Notes: a model not told the origin generated them from the sequence alone. A DNA stretch of 53,798 nt from an uncultured Candidatus Pelagibacter sp. (GCA_905618915.1 CAJQTI010000036.1:1-53798); one strand, 5' to 3'; shown: positions 8,848-19,536, counted from the stretch's first letter. Translations and numbers: made by a program.

Positions 8848-10913
8848 TATTTGATTTCTATATTTGAAAAATTTATGTAATTGTCAAATGTTCTACATAA
8901 CATTTGTAAAAGTTCCAATCTGTTTTTTTTAATATTTTTATCATCATCGTTGACCTTAACATTATCAAAAAACTCTGAGGTTACTTTTTTAGCACCAGCT
9001 AGAATTTCAAGCGTTTCCTTATAGTTCTCATCTTTACCGATATTTGTAAAATATTTTCTTATTTCATTAATCTTTTTAAATAGATTTTTTTCATAGTCAT
9101 TTTTAAAAATACCAGGGTCAGTTGTATTTGATAGTTCAAGATCTCCATTTTTCAACTCACTTTCAAGTATACTAGAAGCTCTCTTGTAGCTTGTAATAAT
9201 ATCCTCTCCTATTTCTTTGTTAATTAGTCCATTGAGTGTAGAAGCTTTTTTATATATTTTGTTCATGTGATCTATTCCATGCGCTTTTATACTGGCATCT
9301 ATTATCTCTGCTCTAATTTTTTTCTCTTTCATATAATACTTTAATCTGTCCATTAAAAAATCAGACAGTTCTTTTTGAGATGAAACGTTTGAAAAATTAA
9401 AACCTTGGTTTTTATGAAGTGAAATCGAATAACTAATAAGATCTTTAATTTTAAACTCTTTATTATTATCAACTAATAACCTTATTACACCAAGTGCAGA
9501 TCTTCTAAGTGCATAAGGATCCTTTGAACTCGTCGGTTTTTGATTAATTCCAAAGAACCCAACTAGAGTATCAATTTTGTCAGTTAAAGCTAAAGCAATG
9601 CTAAATGGTTTTTTTGGTGTCTTACTATCAAGTCCAATTGGTAGATAATGTTCACTTACAGCTAAGGCTATTTCTTTATCAAATCCTTGTACTTCAGCAA
9701 AGTGTCCACCCATAATTCCTTGAAGCTCGGGAAATTCACCCACAATGTCAGAAACTAAATCAACTTTACAGATTGATGCTGATAGCTCAACTTGGTCTTT
9801 ACTGATCAATAGTTCATCAGAGATCATTCCTCCAAGCTTTCTCATTCTTTGAATCTTATCAAAATAAGATCCAAGACCTTTAAAATAATTCATACTTTTT
9901 AATTTTGAAACTTGTTTAACTAAATTTTGAGATTTATTTTTTTCCCAAAAGAATTGCGCATCACTTAATCTTGCTTCTACAACTCTTTCGTTACCCAGTT
10001 TAATATAACCTTTTTCATCATTGTTATTTGCCACAACTAAAAATTCATTGGTAATTTTTCCTTTTTTGTTAAATGTTGGGAAATATTTTTGGTGATATTG
10101 CATTGTAATTATCAAAATTTCTTTTGGAATATTCAAAAATTTCTGATCAAATTTGCAAATAATAATATTCGGTTGCTCAACTATATCTGTGACTTCATCT
10201 AAAAGTTTATTGTTTGACTCAACAATAAAATTATTTTTATTAGATATTTTTTCAATTTCTTTAATAATAAATTCTTTTCTTAGTACGTGATCTATAATTA
10301 TTCCTGATTGATTGAAGAAATCTTTATAGCTTTTAAAATTTTTAAATATTTTCTTTTTATCTTCAAACTCTTTATCGGTAAATGTTGTGTTAGAAGATAT
10401 TAAATGATGAAATTTAAAATCTAGGCTTTTATCATCAAAAACTGCTAAAATAGATTTTAGCGGTCTTGCCCAACTAAGATTATAGCTTCCCCAAACCATA
10501 GATTTTTTCCATTGTAATTTATCAAGGATTAGAGGCGTATATTTTTGAAGTAAATCTATGGTATTAATTTTATTTGATGGTTTCTTGAAAAAATAGAACT
10601 CTCCTTTTTCTATCTTTTTTTTAAGTAGATCTTTTTTATCTATTTGATTTGATCTTAGAAAGCCCTCTATAGCTTTTTCTGGTGCATTAACATTTGGTCC
10701 TTTTATTTCTTCAGCTTTTTGTGTTATTTCCTTAGATAGACCCTCAAATAAAATTATAAGACGATTTGGTGTTGAAAATGAAGAGCTCTTTTTAAATGAA
10801 ATTTTTTTTTCTTCAAATAAATTTTGAAAGTTTTCTAATAAAGTATTACGTGAGTTACGCTGCAAACCAGCCGGTATTTCCTCACTAAACAGCTCTAAAA
10901 AAAATTCTGACAT
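8847..10913 (-). CDS. glyS: Glycyl-tRNA synthetase beta subunit
   Basis: The tRNA-recognition subunit of the bacterial alpha2beta2 glycyl-tRNA synthetase. I place the start at the ATG at 10913, which overlaps the glyQ TAA (TAATG arrangement) and gives [15 protein letters not shown], the classic GlyS N terminus; a longer reading frame begins eight codons upstream inside glyQ but adds non-conserved residues. The product is 688 residues, normal for the family. The segment EFPELQGIMGGHFAE near the middle and the RRSALGVIRL motif support the call. It is coupled at both ends to glyQ and ppdK by single-base overlaps. Confidence 0.95.
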   Translation of the reverse strand: MSEFFLELFSEEIPAGLQRNSRNTLLENFQNLFEEKKISFKKSSSFSTPNRLIILFEGLSKEITQKAEEIKGPNVNAPEKAIEGFLRSNQIDKKDLLKKKIEKGEFYFFKKPSNKINTIDLLQKYTPLILDKLQWKKSMVWGSYNLSWARPLKSILAVFDDKSLDFKFHHLISSNTTFTDKEFEDKKKIFKNFKSYKDFFNQSGIIIDHVLRKEFIIKEIEKISNKNNFIVESNNKLLDEVTDIVEQPNIIICKFDQKFLNIPKEILIITMQYHQKYFPTFNKKGKITNEFLVVANNNDEKGYIKLGNERVVEARLSDAQFFWEKNKSQNLVKQVSKLKSMNYFKGLGSYFDKIQRMRKLGGMISDELLISKDQVELSASICKVDLVSDIVGEFPELQGIMGGHFAEVQGFDKEIALAVSEHYLPIGLDSKTPKKPFSIALALTDKIDTLVGFFGINQKPTSSKDPYALRRSALGVIRLLVDNNKEFKIKDLISYSISLHKNQGFNFSNVSSQKELSDFLMDRLKYYMKEKKIRAEIIDASIKAHGIDHMNKIYKKASTLNGLINKEIGEDIITSYKRASSILESELKNGDLELSNTTDPGIFKNDYEKNLFKKINEIRKYFTNIGKDENYKETLEILAGAKKVTSEFFDNVKVNDDDKNIKKNRLELLQMLCRTFDNYINFSNIEIK

Positions 10914-11797
10914 TAATCTGTTTGACTGCTTAACCAACTTTTGGCAACTGCTTTTGTAATGTCTCTAATACGCCCTATATAACCTGCTCTTTGAGCAACA
11001 CTTATAACTCCTCTTGCATCCAAAATATTGAATACATGGCTTGCTTTTAAACATTGATCATATGCAGGTAGTGAAATTTTTTTTTCTACCAATGCTTTTG
11101 CTTCAATCTCAAACATATCGAACATTTTGAATAGATTATCTGTATTAGCGTGTTCAAAATTATATGCAGAGAACTCTTTTTCTGCTTGAAGAAACACATC
11201 CCCATATTTTACACCTTCATCATTCCATAATAGATCATAAACATTTTTCATTTGTTGGGTAAACATACAAATTCTTTCAAGACCATATGTAATTTCAACT
11301 GAAACAGGTTTGCATTCAAATCCAGCCATTTGTTGGAAATATGTAAATTGAGTAATTTCCATTCCATCACACCAAACTTCCCATCCTAAACCTGCCGCAC
11401 CTAAAGTTGGACTTTCCCAATCATCTTCAACAAACCTAATGTCATGTTCTTTGTGATTAATACCGATAACAGCCAAACTATTTAAATAAAGTTTTTTGAT
11501 ATTATCTGGTGATGGCTTTATTAAAACTTGAAATTGATAATAATGCTGCAATCTATTTGGATTCTCTCCATACCTTCCATCAGTCGGTCTTCTTGATGGC
11601 TGAACATAAGCTGCCTTCCACGGCTTAGGTCCTAGAGATCTTAAAGTTGTAGCAGGATGAAAGGTTCCAGCCCCTACCTCAATATCGTATGGTTGAAGAA
11701 TAACACAACCATGTTTACCCCAATATTTTTGAAGATTCAAAATAGTATCTTGAAATGATTGAAATTTAGGTTTTATAATTTTTTCTTTAGAAGCCAT
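10913..11797 (-). CDS. glyQ: Glycyl-tRNA synthetase alpha subunit
   Basis: Catalytic class II subunit that activates glycine. At 294 residues it is of normal length. Typical sequence is seen: [17 protein letters not shown] near the N terminus, [15 protein letters not shown], the motif-2 region [19 protein letters not shown], and EITYGLERI. The start overlaps the end of the sppA-like gene by 11 bases. The organism therefore uses the split bacterial GlyRS rather than the single-chain eukaryotic/archaeal type. Confidence 0.96.
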   Translation of the reverse strand: MASKEKIIKPKFQSFQDTILNLQKYWGKHGCVILQPYDIEVGAGTFHPATTLRSLGPKPWKAAYVQPSRRPTDGRYGENPNRLQHYYQFQVLIKPSPDNIKKLYLNSLAVIGINHKEHDIRFVEDDWESPTLGAAGLGWEVWCDGMEITQFTYFQQMAGFECKPVSVEITYGLERICMFTQQMKNVYDLLWNDEGVKYGDVFLQAEKEFSAYNFEHANTDNLFKMFDMFEIEAKALVEKKISLPAYDQCLKASHVFNILDARGVISVAQRAGYIGRIRDITKAVAKSWLSSQTD

Positions 11798-12593
11798 ATC
11801 TTTGCCAGATAGATCTTTCCTCTAAAATATTTGCTAGTTGATCCATTTGATTGCTTGATGAGGAAAGTTTTTTGCTTAACCAGCCTTTAGATTTTTCAAA
11901 TTTTTTAATAACAACATCTTCACCAAATTTTTCTTTTAAGATTTCATTAGCATTACCTAATCCATCAATCAAACCTAGCTCTTTTGATTTACTACCTGCC
12001 CAAAACTCTCCTGAGAATAATTCAATACCATCTTTTTTAAGTTTAGATCCTCTGCTTTCTTCTACAACTTTAATAAAGTCTTTATGTAGATCTAATTGAA
12101 TATTCTTAAGTCTCTCAATATCCTCTGACTTCTCTTCTTGAAATGGATCTAGTGAACTTTTATTTTTTCCTGCCGTATGAACCCTTCTTTCTACACCAAC
12201 TTTTTTAATCAATTCTGTAAATCCAAAAGATGAATAAATTACTCCTATAGATCCAATAATTGAGCTTGAATTTGCATATATCTCATCACCTGCACAAGCT
12301 ATTAAGTATCCACCAGAAGCTGCAACATCTTCTGCAAATACTAATACTTTTATTTTGTTTTTCTTGGCTTGAGCTCGAATAAATTTATAGATTAAATGTG
12401 ATTGTACGGGTGATCCACCTGGTGAATTGATTGTAATCGCCACTGCTTTAGCTTTTTTTAGTGAAAAAGCTTTTTCTATAATCTCTTCTTGTCCTGCAAA
12501 ATCTATGCCCTGTTTAAACTTTCCAGCATTACCAATCACACCATTTAGCTTGATATGAGCTATTATTTTTTTCTTTTTAAAAAAAGAGAACAT
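11787..12593 (-). CDS. sppA: S49-family signal peptide peptidase (short SppA/SohB-like)
   Basis: A 268-residue serine protease of the ClpP-like S49 family, which trims cleaved signal peptides or membrane protein fragments. The catalytic serine lies in [21 protein letters not shown] (about residues 86-106) and the NSPGGSP oxyanion segment precedes it near residues 57-63. There is no clear N-terminal signal anchor (the protein starts [13 protein letters not shown]), so it may sit at the inner face of the membrane. It is one-domain, unlike the double-length E. coli SppA. It is the first gene of the operon with glyQ-glyS-ppdK. Confidence 0.85.
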   Translation of the reverse strand: MFSFFKKKKIIAHIKLNGVIGNAGKFKQGIDFAGQEEIIEKAFSLKKAKAVAITINSPGGSPVQSHLIYKFIRAQAKKNKIKVLVFAEDVAASGGYLIACAGDEIYANSSSIIGSIGVIYSSFGFTELIKKVGVERRVHTAGKNKSSLDPFQEEKSEDIERLKNIQLDLHKDFIKVVEESRGSKLKKDGIELFSGEFWAGSKSKELGLIDGLGNANEILKEKFGEDVVIKKFEKSKGWLSKKLSSSSNQMDQLANILEERSIWQRYGF

Positions 12594-12633
12594 TGTTAAT
12601 CCTTATAGAATTTTTGATTTAATATAAAGCCTA

Positions 12634-12661
12634 CTTATAGTTGAAGATTAAGGTGCGTCAA
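12634..12661 (-). promoter_or_regulatory. Candidate sigma-70 promoter of sppA-glyQ-glyS-ppdK
   Basis: On the minus strand TTGACG (12661-12656) is followed after 16 bases by TATAAG (12639-12634), 41 bases before the sppA start at 12593. Both hexamers are one mismatch from consensus. The divergent prenyl synthase gene shares this 112-base gap and has a TATACT at 12688-12693 on the plus strand, but no well-spaced -35 was found for it. Confidence 0.5.
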
Positions 12662-12705
12662 TTGATAAGTAATAAATACAACTTAATTATACTAACTTAT
12701 TTTTT

Positions 12706-13719
12706 ATGGGAACTGTAGTTCAGCTAAGAAACCAAATAAATAATTCATATTATCAACTAAAAGATTCAGTAGATGAAAAATTAGTTTTAGTTGAAGAAAA
12801 AATTAAATCAAAACTCCTGAGTGAAGTTGATCTGGTTCAAAAAATGACTGAATATCATATTGACTCTGGTGGAAAAAGATTAAGAGCTTTATTAACTCTT
12901 GGTTCTGCTAAGTTGTGTGGCTACACTAAAGGAGGCCGAGACATTAATTTAGCTGCATGTGTAGAGATGATACATGGGGCAACTTTAATGCATGATGATG
13001 TCATTGATCTTGGAAATATTAGAAGAGGTAAAAAAACATTAAATTCAATTTGGGGGAATCACTCTTCTGTATTAATTGGAGACTATCTTTTAAGTAGATG
13101 TTTTGAGATGATGGTTGATGATGGGAATATAGAAGTTTTAAAACTTTTATCCTCAACTTCTTCAAAGATTGCTCAGGGAGAAGTATTACAACTACAACAC
13201 AAGGGTGAAGTTGATATGTTAGAGGAAACCTATTTTAAGATTATTACAGCAAAAACAGCTGAACTTTTTTCTGCAGCAACTAAAGTTGGTGCAATTCTAT
13301 CTAACAAAGAAACAAAAGAAAAAGAAGCACTAGAATTTTATGGAAAAAACTTAGGCTTAACATTTCAAATTGCTGATGACACCCTAGATTACAATTCTGA
13401 TCTAAAATTTTTTGGAAAAAAAATTGGTAAAGATTTTATTGAAGGTAAAATTACACTACCTGTGATTTTATTATTTCAAAATGTATCACCAGTAGAAAAA
13501 GATAAATTGAAAAATATTTTTAAACAAGAAACAAGATCAAATGAAGATTTAAATTTTACTTTAGAGCTTATTAAAAAATACAACATAATCAATGAGTGTC
13601 ACAAAAAAGCTGAACATTTTATTAATCTTGCATCAAATTCTTTAACTGTATTTAAAGATAGTGATGAAAAAAAGATTTTAGAAAGTCTCACTTCGTTTAG
13701 TCTACAAAGAACCTTTTAA
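12706..13719 (+). CDS. ispB: Long-chain all-trans polyprenyl diphosphate synthase (octaprenyl/decaprenyl type)
   Basis: Makes the isoprenoid tail of ubiquinone by successive IPP additions. At 337 residues it shows both aspartate-rich motifs: HDDVIDLGNIRRG near residues 95-107 (DDxxD) and FQIADDTLDY near 220. The residues before the first motif are small or non-bulky (GATLM), consistent with a long-chain rather than a farnesyl synthase. A separate short-chain prenyl synthase (ispA) lies 4 kb away and would supply the allylic starter. It ends convergently with pdxH, overlapping by four bases. Confidence 0.85.
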   Translation: MGTVVQLRNQINNSYYQLKDSVDEKLVLVEEKIKSKLLSEVDLVQKMTEYHIDSGGKRLRALLTLGSAKLCGYTKGGRDINLAACVEMIHGATLMHDDVIDLGNIRRGKKTLNSIWGNHSSVLIGDYLLSRCFEMMVDDGNIEVLKLLSSTSSKIAQGEVLQLQHKGEVDMLEETYFKIITAKTAELFSAATKVGAILSNKETKEKEALEFYGKNLGLTFQIADDTLDYNSDLKFFGKKIGKDFIEGKITLPVILLFQNVSPVEKDKLKNIFKQETRSNEDLNFTLELIKKYNIINECHKKAEHFINLASNSLTVFKDSDEKKILESLTSFSLQRTF

Positions 13720-14342
13720 GGACTTAATAAAGATTTAACCCAGTTACCCTCATTATCTTTGATATATTTAAGTCTTTCATGAATTCTGCTATCTCCATCT
13801 AACCAAAATTCTATACTCGTAGGTATTAAATTCCAACCCGACCAATGCTCTGGTCTTGGAACATCATTTTTATTACTATATTTTTTTTTATATTCTTCTA
13901 TTGAGCTTAAAAGCTCATCTCTATTATTTAATATAGTGCTTTGTTTTGAGGCCCATGCTCCAATTCTGCTCTCATAACCTCTGCTGTTATAATATTCATC
14001 CGCCACTTCATTAGAAACTTTTTGTACCATTCCATTAATTCTTACTTGTCTTAGAAGGCTTTTCCAATGAAAGCACATTGATGCTTTCGGGTTATTTTTT
14101 AATTCATTTCCTTTTTGACTATTTAGATTGGTATAAAAAACAAATCCATCTTTGTTAAAGTCTTTTAATAAGACCATTCTAATTGATGGAGAATTATTTT
14201 CATCTGATGTGGCTAAAGCTAGTGCATTTGGATCATTTAATTCTGTTTTTTTTGCCTCATTCATCCAAACTTCAAATAAATCTATTGGATCTATTTTATC
14301 TAAAAAGCATTTATTAAGGCCTAATGAGTTTTTTTGATTCAT
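13716..14342 (-). CDS. pdxH: Pyridoxamine/pyridoxine 5'-phosphate oxidase
   Basis: FMN enzyme that makes pyridoxal 5'-phosphate from PNP or PMP. At 208 residues it matches the family. Seen: NDPNALALAT, RMVLLKDF, the FMN/substrate segment FYTNLNSQKGNEL, CFHWKSLLRQVRINGMVQKV, and the C-terminal WSGWNLIPTSIEFWLDG / RIHERLKY. It is divergent from aroC across a 33-base gap that holds a perfect inverted repeat. Confidence 0.95.
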   Translation of the reverse strand: MNQKNSLGLNKCFLDKIDPIDLFEVWMNEAKKTELNDPNALALATSDENNSPSIRMVLLKDFNKDGFVFYTNLNSQKGNELKNNPKASMCFHWKSLLRQVRINGMVQKVSNEVADEYYNSRGYESRIGAWASKQSTILNNRDELLSSIEEYKKKYSNKNDVPRPEHWSGWNLIPTSIEFWLDGDSRIHERLKYIKDNEGNWVKSLLSP

Positions 14343-14357
14343 AATTTTAACAAAATA

Positions 14358-14374
14358 ATCTATATACTATAGAT
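14358..14374. promoter_or_regulatory. Perfect 7-bp inverted repeat / back-to-back -10 boxes between pdxH and aroC
   Basis: ATCTATA-TAC-TATAGAT is a perfect palindrome around a 3-base centre. It contains TATACT on the plus strand (14363-14368) and TATAGT on the minus strand (14371-14366), so it may be two overlapping divergent -10 elements. The plus-strand -10 would put the transcript start at about the aroC ATG (14376), implying a leaderless mRNA. No convincing -35 was found for either direction. Confidence 0.4.
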
Positions 14375-14375
14375 A

Positions 14376-15458
14376 ATGTCATTTAATACTTTTGGAAAGC
14401 AATTTCGTTTCACAACATGGGGAGAATCTCATGGCCCAGCATTAGGCTGCGTCGTTGATGGTTGCCCACCTAATATAAACTTAAAAGAGCAAGATATTCA
14501 AGTTGAGCTAGATAAAAGAAAACCAGGACAATCAAAATTTACAACACAGAGAAAAGAAGATGATAAAGTACAAATTTTATCAGGTGTATTTGAAGGCAAA
14601 ACGACTGGGACGCCTATTTCTTTAATTATTTACAATCAAGATATGAGATCAAAAGATTATGGAAATATCAAAGATAAATTTAGACCTGGGCATGCTGATT
14701 TTACGTACTTTAAGAAATATGGAATAAGAGATTACCGTGGTGGTGGAAGATCCTCTGCAAGAGAAACGGCTGCAAGAGTTGCTGCAGGTGCAATTGCTAA
14801 AAAAGTTTTAGAGAATAAATTAGGTAAAAAATTTAAAGTTGTAGGTGCTGTAACTCAACTGGGAATATTGGGATGTGATACTAGCAAATGGAACGATCTA
14901 ACAATTAATAAAAATCCCTTTTTTTGTCCTGATAAAAATATGCTAAAAATTTGGGAAAAATATTTGCTAGATATAAGAAAATCTGGATCATCTTGTGGTG
15001 CAATTATTGAGGTAAGAGCTAGAGGAATTCCTGTTGGCTTAGGTGCTCCAATTTATTCTAAATTAGATATGGATATTGCTTCTGCAATGATGAGTATTAA
15101 TGCTGTTAAAGGTGTTAACATTGGTTCAGGAATGAACTCTGCGCAATTAAGTGGAGAACAAAACTCAGATGAAATTTCACAAAGAGGTAAAAAATTAAAA
15201 TTTGATTCCAATAATGCTGGTGGAATTCTTGGTGGTATTTCAACGGGACAAGAAATTGTTGTTTCATTTGCTGTTAAACCAACTTCATCAATTTTAACAA
15301 CTAGAAAAACTATAGATAAGTTTGGAAAAAATACTACAATTTCTGTTAAAGGTCGGCATGACCCTTGTGTTGGCATTCGTGCAGTACCAGTGGGAGAAGC
15401 AATGATGAATTGCGTTTTATTAGACCATTATCTAATGAACAAAGCTCAGTGTAGCTAA
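14376..15458 (+). CDS. aroC: Chorismate synthase
   Basis: Last step of the shikimate pathway, converting EPSP to chorismate with reduced FMN. It has 360 residues with the three family signatures: [17 protein letters not shown] near residues 16-32, [18 protein letters not shown] near 125-142, and [17 protein letters not shown] near 325-341. The [16 protein letters not shown] start is standard. No ribosome-binding site is visible before the ATG. Confidence 0.97.
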   Translation: MSFNTFGKQFRFTTWGESHGPALGCVVDGCPPNINLKEQDIQVELDKRKPGQSKFTTQRKEDDKVQILSGVFEGKTTGTPISLIIYNQDMRSKDYGNIKDKFRPGHADFTYFKKYGIRDYRGGGRSSARETAARVAAGAIAKKVLENKLGKKFKVVGAVTQLGILGCDTSKWNDLTINKNPFFCPDKNMLKIWEKYLLDIRKSGSSCGAIIEVRARGIPVGLGAPIYSKLDMDIASAMMSINAVKGVNIGSGMNSAQLSGEQNSDEISQRGKKLKFDSNNAGGILGGISTGQEIVVSFAVKPTSSILTTRKTIDKFGKNTTISVKGRHDPCVGIRAVPVGEAMMNCVLLDHYLMNKAQCS

Positions 15459-15469
15459 TTTCTTTAAAT

Positions 15470-17386
15470 TTAATTTTTAACTACTTTTATCGACTCTTTT
15501 GTAAATAAAATATCTAGTATTTTTTTTGATATTTGAGATGCATTAAGACCAGCAACATCATACATTTTTTTTGGACTATCTTGTTCAATAAAAATATCAG
15601 GCAGTATCATGGTTCTAAATTTTAAACCTTTATCAAATATACCTTTTTCTGATAATAGATTTTCTACATGAGAGCCAAAACCTCCAATAGACCCCTCTTC
15701 TACAGTAATCATTACCTCATGTTCTCTCGCACACTTTAAAATAAGTTCTTGATCTAAAGGTTTAGCAAAACGTGCATCAACTATCGTTGATTCAATTCCT
15801 TTATTTTTTAATTCTGCGGCTGCGATTTTGCATTCTTCCAATCTAGTTCCTATACTTAAAATACAAACCTGTTTTCCTTCTTGAATAATCCTTCCTTTTC
15901 CTATTTCTATTTTTTCATCTATAGATGGTAATTCCGTTCCAATACCATTTCCTCTTGGGTATCTAATAGCGCAAGGTTTGTCGTTAATAATCATAGATGT
16001 ATTTATCATTTTAACTAATTCTGACTCATCGCTTGGTGCCATTACTATAAAATTAGGAAGAGTAGAGAGATAAGTAATATCAAATGAACCAGCGTGAGTT
16101 GATCCATCAGCACCTACCAAGCCTGCTCTATCAATTATAAATCTCACAGGTAAACTTTGGATAGCAACATCATGAACTACTTGGTCATAAGCTCTTTGTA
16201 AAAAAGTCGAATAGATTGCAACATATGGTTTATAACCTTCCGTTGCTAGTCCTGCAGCAAAAGTCACTCCATGCTGTTCAGCAATTCCAACATCAAACAT
16301 TCTTTTTGGAAAATCTTTAGCAAAAATATCCATACCTGTTCCTCCTGGCATAGCAGCAGTAACGCCTACGACTTTACTGTCTCTTTCTGCATGTTTAACT
16401 AAGGTATTTGCAAAAATTTTTGTATAAGCTGGCAGGTTTGTTCCACTTTTCACCTGTTCACCAGTTACAACATTAAATTTTGAAACACCATGATAATGAT
16501 CGCTAGCTTTTTCAGCATAAGAATAGCCTTTACCTTTTTGAGTTTTTACATGAATCATTATTGGGCCTTGATGTTTTGAGTCTCTTGCATTTTTTAAAAT
16601 TGGTATAAGTGTAGATAAATCATGTCCATCTATGGGACCAACATAATAAAAACCTAAAGAATTAAAAAGAGTACCACCAGTTACAGCTGATCTTAAAAAA
16701 TCCTCAGCTTTTCCAGCTTTTGCACTAAATCTTTTGGAAAAAGCAGAAGCTATTAATTTAAAAGTTTCTCTTAAACTAAAATAAATTTTTCCTGTTAAAA
16801 GTTTAGCTAAATAGGTTCTCATAGCGCCTACTGGTTTTGCAATCGACATATCGTTATCATTTAAGATAACAATCATTTTAGTTTTTGAAGCACCTGCGTT
16901 ATTCATTGCCTCATATGCCATACCTGCACTAATTGCACCGTCTCCTATGACTGCAATTATATTGTTTAATTTATTAGATAATTTGCTTGCTTCTGCCATA
17001 CCTAGAGCAGATGATATTGATGTTGAGCTATGTGCTGCACCAAATGGATCATACTCACTCTCAGATCTTTTTGTAAAACCAGACAATCCATTACCTTGTC
17101 TCAAAGTTTTAATTTTTGACTTTCTTCCAGTCAAAATTTTATGTGGATAAGTTTGATGACCCACATCCCAAATCAGCCTGTCATTTGGAGTGTCAAATAT
17201 GTAATGCAAGGCAACAGTTAGCTCAACAACCCCAAGACCTGCACCTAAATGTCCTCCCGTTTCAGATACTGCATCAATCATCTCTTTTCTAACCTCATTA
17301 GAAACCTCTTGAAGATCACTCTCTGATAATTTTCTTAAATCAGAAGGAAAATTAATATCTTTTAAAAATTTGTAGTCTTGCATCAT
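15470..17386 (-). CDS. dxs: 1-deoxy-D-xylulose-5-phosphate synthase
   Basis: Thiamine-diphosphate enzyme that starts the MEP isoprenoid pathway from pyruvate and glyceraldehyde 3-phosphate. At 638 residues it is full length. Seen: [16 protein letters not shown], the ThDP motif [18 protein letters not shown] through [25 protein letters not shown] (catalytic glutamate), and [15 protein letters not shown]. The start overlaps the ispA stop by four bases, giving the classic xseB-ispA-dxs operon. Confidence 0.97.
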   Translation of the reverse strand: MMQDYKFLKDINFPSDLRKLSESDLQEVSNEVRKEMIDAVSETGGHLGAGLGVVELTVALHYIFDTPNDRLIWDVGHQTYPHKILTGRKSKIKTLRQGNGLSGFTKRSESEYDPFGAAHSSTSISSALGMAEASKLSNKLNNIIAVIGDGAISAGMAYEAMNNAGASKTKMIVILNDNDMSIAKPVGAMRTYLAKLLTGKIYFSLRETFKLIASAFSKRFSAKAGKAEDFLRSAVTGGTLFNSLGFYYVGPIDGHDLSTLIPILKNARDSKHQGPIMIHVKTQKGKGYSYAEKASDHYHGVSKFNVVTGEQVKSGTNLPAYTKIFANTLVKHAERDSKVVGVTAAMPGGTGMDIFAKDFPKRMFDVGIAEQHGVTFAAGLATEGYKPYVAIYSTFLQRAYDQVVHDVAIQSLPVRFIIDRAGLVGADGSTHAGSFDITYLSTLPNFIVMAPSDESELVKMINTSMIINDKPCAIRYPRGNGIGTELPSIDEKIEIGKGRIIQEGKQVCILSIGTRLEECKIAAAELKNKGIESTIVDARFAKPLDQELILKCAREHEVMITVEEGSIGGFGSHVENLLSEKGIFDKGLKFRTMILPDIFIEQDSPKKMYDVAGLNASQISKKILDILFTKESIKVVKN

Positions 17387-18255
17387 TTATTTCTTTTTAG
17401 AATGTAATCTAAAGATTCATTTAAACTATTAGTGTTTGAACTATATTTATTTAAATCTTTAATTATTTTAGACTTAATTTTGTCAGCATATTTAATAGCA
17501 TTTTGATATCCTAGTAAACTGATTAAAGTAGCTTTACCTTTTTTCTTGTCTTTGCCTGTTATTTTACCAGCAATGGCTGTAGAGCCTTTAAAGTCTATTA
17601 AATCGTCAGCAATTTGAAATAAAAGTCCAATATTGGACCCTATATTTTCAAAAAACTTTATTTGTTTATCATTTTTTCTCTTAATAATAATTGGAACAGC
17701 ACAACAAAAGCTAAAAAGCTTACCAGTTTTTTTTATTTCCATCTCTATAATTTTACTTTTAGAAACTTTTTTTTTTTCAAAACTAAGATCTAAATACTGT
17801 CCACCAGCTATTCCTAAATGTCCAGAAGACTCAGATAGTTTTTTTACTAGATCTACTTTTATTTTTTCATTTATCTTTAAGTTCGAACTAACCAAGATTT
17901 CAAAAGCCATTGTTAAAAGTGAATTTCCTGCAAGTACCGCTGTTGATTCTCCAAATTTAATGTGTGTAGAAATTTTTCCTCTTCGTATTTTATCATCATC
18001 CATGCAAGGTAAATCATCATGTATTAATGAATAAGCGTGAATGCACTCAACTGCAGCACCAATAGAAATTAATGTTTTATAATTAATTTTAAATATAGCC
18101 CCTATATCAATTAAAATTTTTGATCTAATTTTTTTTCCGCCTGGAAATAAGCCATACTCCATAGCTGCAACTAATTCTGTTCTTTTTTCTCCTTTAAAAA
18201 ATCGCTTTAAAAATAAGTTTGTATCTTTTGCTATTCTAGCAAGTTTATTTTGCAT
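17383..18255 (-). CDS. ispA: Short-chain prenyl synthase (geranyl/farnesyl diphosphate synthase)
   Basis: Builds GPP/FPP from DMAPP and IPP. It has 290 residues with first aspartate-rich motif [15 protein letters not shown] (the two-residue insertion typical of bacterial type II FPP synthases) and second motif [19 protein letters not shown] near the N terminus binds IPP phosphate. It overlaps xseB by 11 bases upstream and dxs by four bases downstream. Confidence 0.93.
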   Translation of the reverse strand: MQNKLARIAKDTNLFLKRFFKGEKRTELVAAMEYGLFPGGKKIRSKILIDIGAIFKINYKTLISIGAAVECIHAYSLIHDDLPCMDDDKIRRGKISTHIKFGESTAVLAGNSLLTMAFEILVSSNLKINEKIKVDLVKKLSESSGHLGIAGGQYLDLSFEKKKVSKSKIIEMEIKKTGKLFSFCCAVPIIIKRKNDKQIKFFENIGSNIGLLFQIADDLIDFKGSTAIAGKITGKDKKKGKATLISLLGYQNAIKYADKIKSKIIKDLNKYSSNTNSLNESLDYILKRNK

Positions 18256-18490
18256 TTTTTTTTGAACTTATATTGTTAATTTTTTTTTTTGTTTCTTCAT
18301 TGATCATTTTTGAAGTTTTATAGAATTTTTTTTCAATGGTATTATTTAATTTTAATAACTGCTGGTATGAATCAATTGAATTCTGTAAGTCTTTTTCTGA
18401 CTCTAAAGATTCAATTATATTATTTGCTTCTTTTGTTAGTTCCTCAAGAGACTGTGTGTTATTATCAAGTGGTAAATTTTTATCTTTCAT
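18245..18490 (-). CDS. xseB: Exodeoxyribonuclease VII small subunit
   Basis: Small helical subunit of ExoVII. I choose the ATG at 18490 (MKDKNLPLDNN, 81 residues); an upstream in-frame ATG at 18529 would lie inside the divergent tsaC gene and adds residues unlike the family. The core LEELTKEANNIIESLESEKDLQNSIDSYQ matches the usual XseB pattern of a sorting leucine/glutamate helix followed by SL.LY-like spacing. The large subunit XseA is not in this window. Position before ispA-dxs supports the call. Confidence 0.8.
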   Translation of the reverse strand: MKDKNLPLDNNTQSLEELTKEANNIIESLESEKDLQNSIDSYQQLLKLNNTIEKKFYKTSKMINEETKKKINNISSKKNAK

Positions 18491-18510
18491 ATAATAATAA
18501 TCATTAATAC

Positions 18511-19443
18511 ATGAAATCCAATCAATCAAATATCAAAAAAGCAAAAAAATACCTTAATAAAAATTACTGTATTGGCGTACCTACTGAAACTGTTTATGGT
18601 CTAGCAGCTAATGCATACAAGAATTCAGCAGTAAAAAAGATTTTTAATTTAAAAAAAAGACCAAAAAACAACCCTTTAATCGTACATTATCATGATATCG
18701 ATTCTCTTAAAAAAGATTGCCTAATAAATGATAATTTTACTAAACTTTATAAAAAATTCTCTCCTGGCCCAATAACATACGTATTACAATTAAGGAAAGA
18801 TTCTAAAATTTCTAAATATGTTACCAATAATAAGAAAAGTTTAGCAGTAAGATTTCCAAAACACACAATATTTAAAAATTTACTAAAACAATTAGATTAT
18901 CCATTAGCTGCGCCCAGTGCTAATATCACAACAAAAGTAAGTGCTGTTAAAGCAAAAGATGTTAAAGAAGAATTTGGTAATAAAATTAAATATATTTTAG
19001 ACGGAGGTGCATGCGCTATTGGAATAGAATCTACAATAGTTAACCTTATAGGCAGACCATCTATATTAAGATTGGGTGGTCTAGATATCTTAAAAATTCA
19101 AAAAACTTTAGGTTTTAAGATAAATATATCTATTAATCCTAAAAAAAAAATAGTACCTGGTCAATCTCGCTTGCATTATTCTCCTGGTATACCTTTACGA
19201 ATGAATGTCACAAAACCAAAAAATGACGAAGCTTTTATAATGATTAAGAGAAAAAAAACTAATCTCAAAAATTATTTTTATTTAACTACTAAAAATAACC
19301 TAGATGAAGCAGCAAAGAACCTCTACTCATGTCTAAGAAATATAAAAAATGAAGGCTATAAATCAATTGCTGTGGAAAAAATTCCCAATATAGGTCTTGG
19401 TAAAGCTATAAATGATAGATTGTGGAGGGCATCAAAGTATTAG
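18511..19443 (+). CDS. tsaC: L-threonylcarbamoyladenylate synthase, long Sua5 type
   Basis: Makes the activated threonylcarbamoyl donor for t6A37 in ANN-decoding tRNAs. It has 310 residues: an N-terminal YrdC domain (CIGVPTETVYGLAANA near residues 20-35; KKRPKNNPLIVH; YPLAAPSANI; IESTIVNL) and a C-terminal Sua5 extension joined by PGQSRLHYSPGIPL. It is therefore the Sua5-like rather than the short TsaC form. It is divergent from xseB. Confidence 0.93.
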   Translation: MKSNQSNIKKAKKYLNKNYCIGVPTETVYGLAANAYKNSAVKKIFNLKKRPKNNPLIVHYHDIDSLKKDCLINDNFTKLYKKFSPGPITYVLQLRKDSKISKYVTNNKKSLAVRFPKHTIFKNLLKQLDYPLAAPSANITTKVSAVKAKDVKEEFGNKIKYILDGGACAIGIESTIVNLIGRPSILRLGGLDILKIQKTLGFKINISINPKKKIVPGQSRLHYSPGIPLRMNVTKPKNDEAFIMIKRKKTNLKNYFYLTTKNNLDEAAKNLYSCLRNIKNEGYKSIAVEKIPNIGLGKAINDRLWRASKY

Positions 19444-19459
19444 ATATCTAGTTTGGTTG

Positions 19460-19536
19460 TGGTGCGCCACATAGGAGTCGAACCTATAACCCCCAGATTC
19501 GAAATCTGGTGCTCTATCCAGTTGAGCTAGCAGCGC
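19460..19536 (-). tRNA. tRNA-Arg (anticodon TCG)
   Basis: A 77-nt cloverleaf on the minus strand. Acceptor GCGCTGC pairs with GTGGCGC (with two G-T pairs); anticodon stem CCAGA/TCTGG encloses loop TTTCGAA with anticodon TCG; the T arm holds GGTTCGACTCC. Discriminator A and CCA are encoded. Its 5' end is only 23 bases from the divergent RluD-like start codon at 19560. Confidence 0.95.

Noticed and set aside
10914..10937. Upstream start of glyS inside glyQ
   Set aside because: The ATG at 10913 overlaps the glyQ stop and gives the canonical N terminus; the extra eight residues are not conserved.
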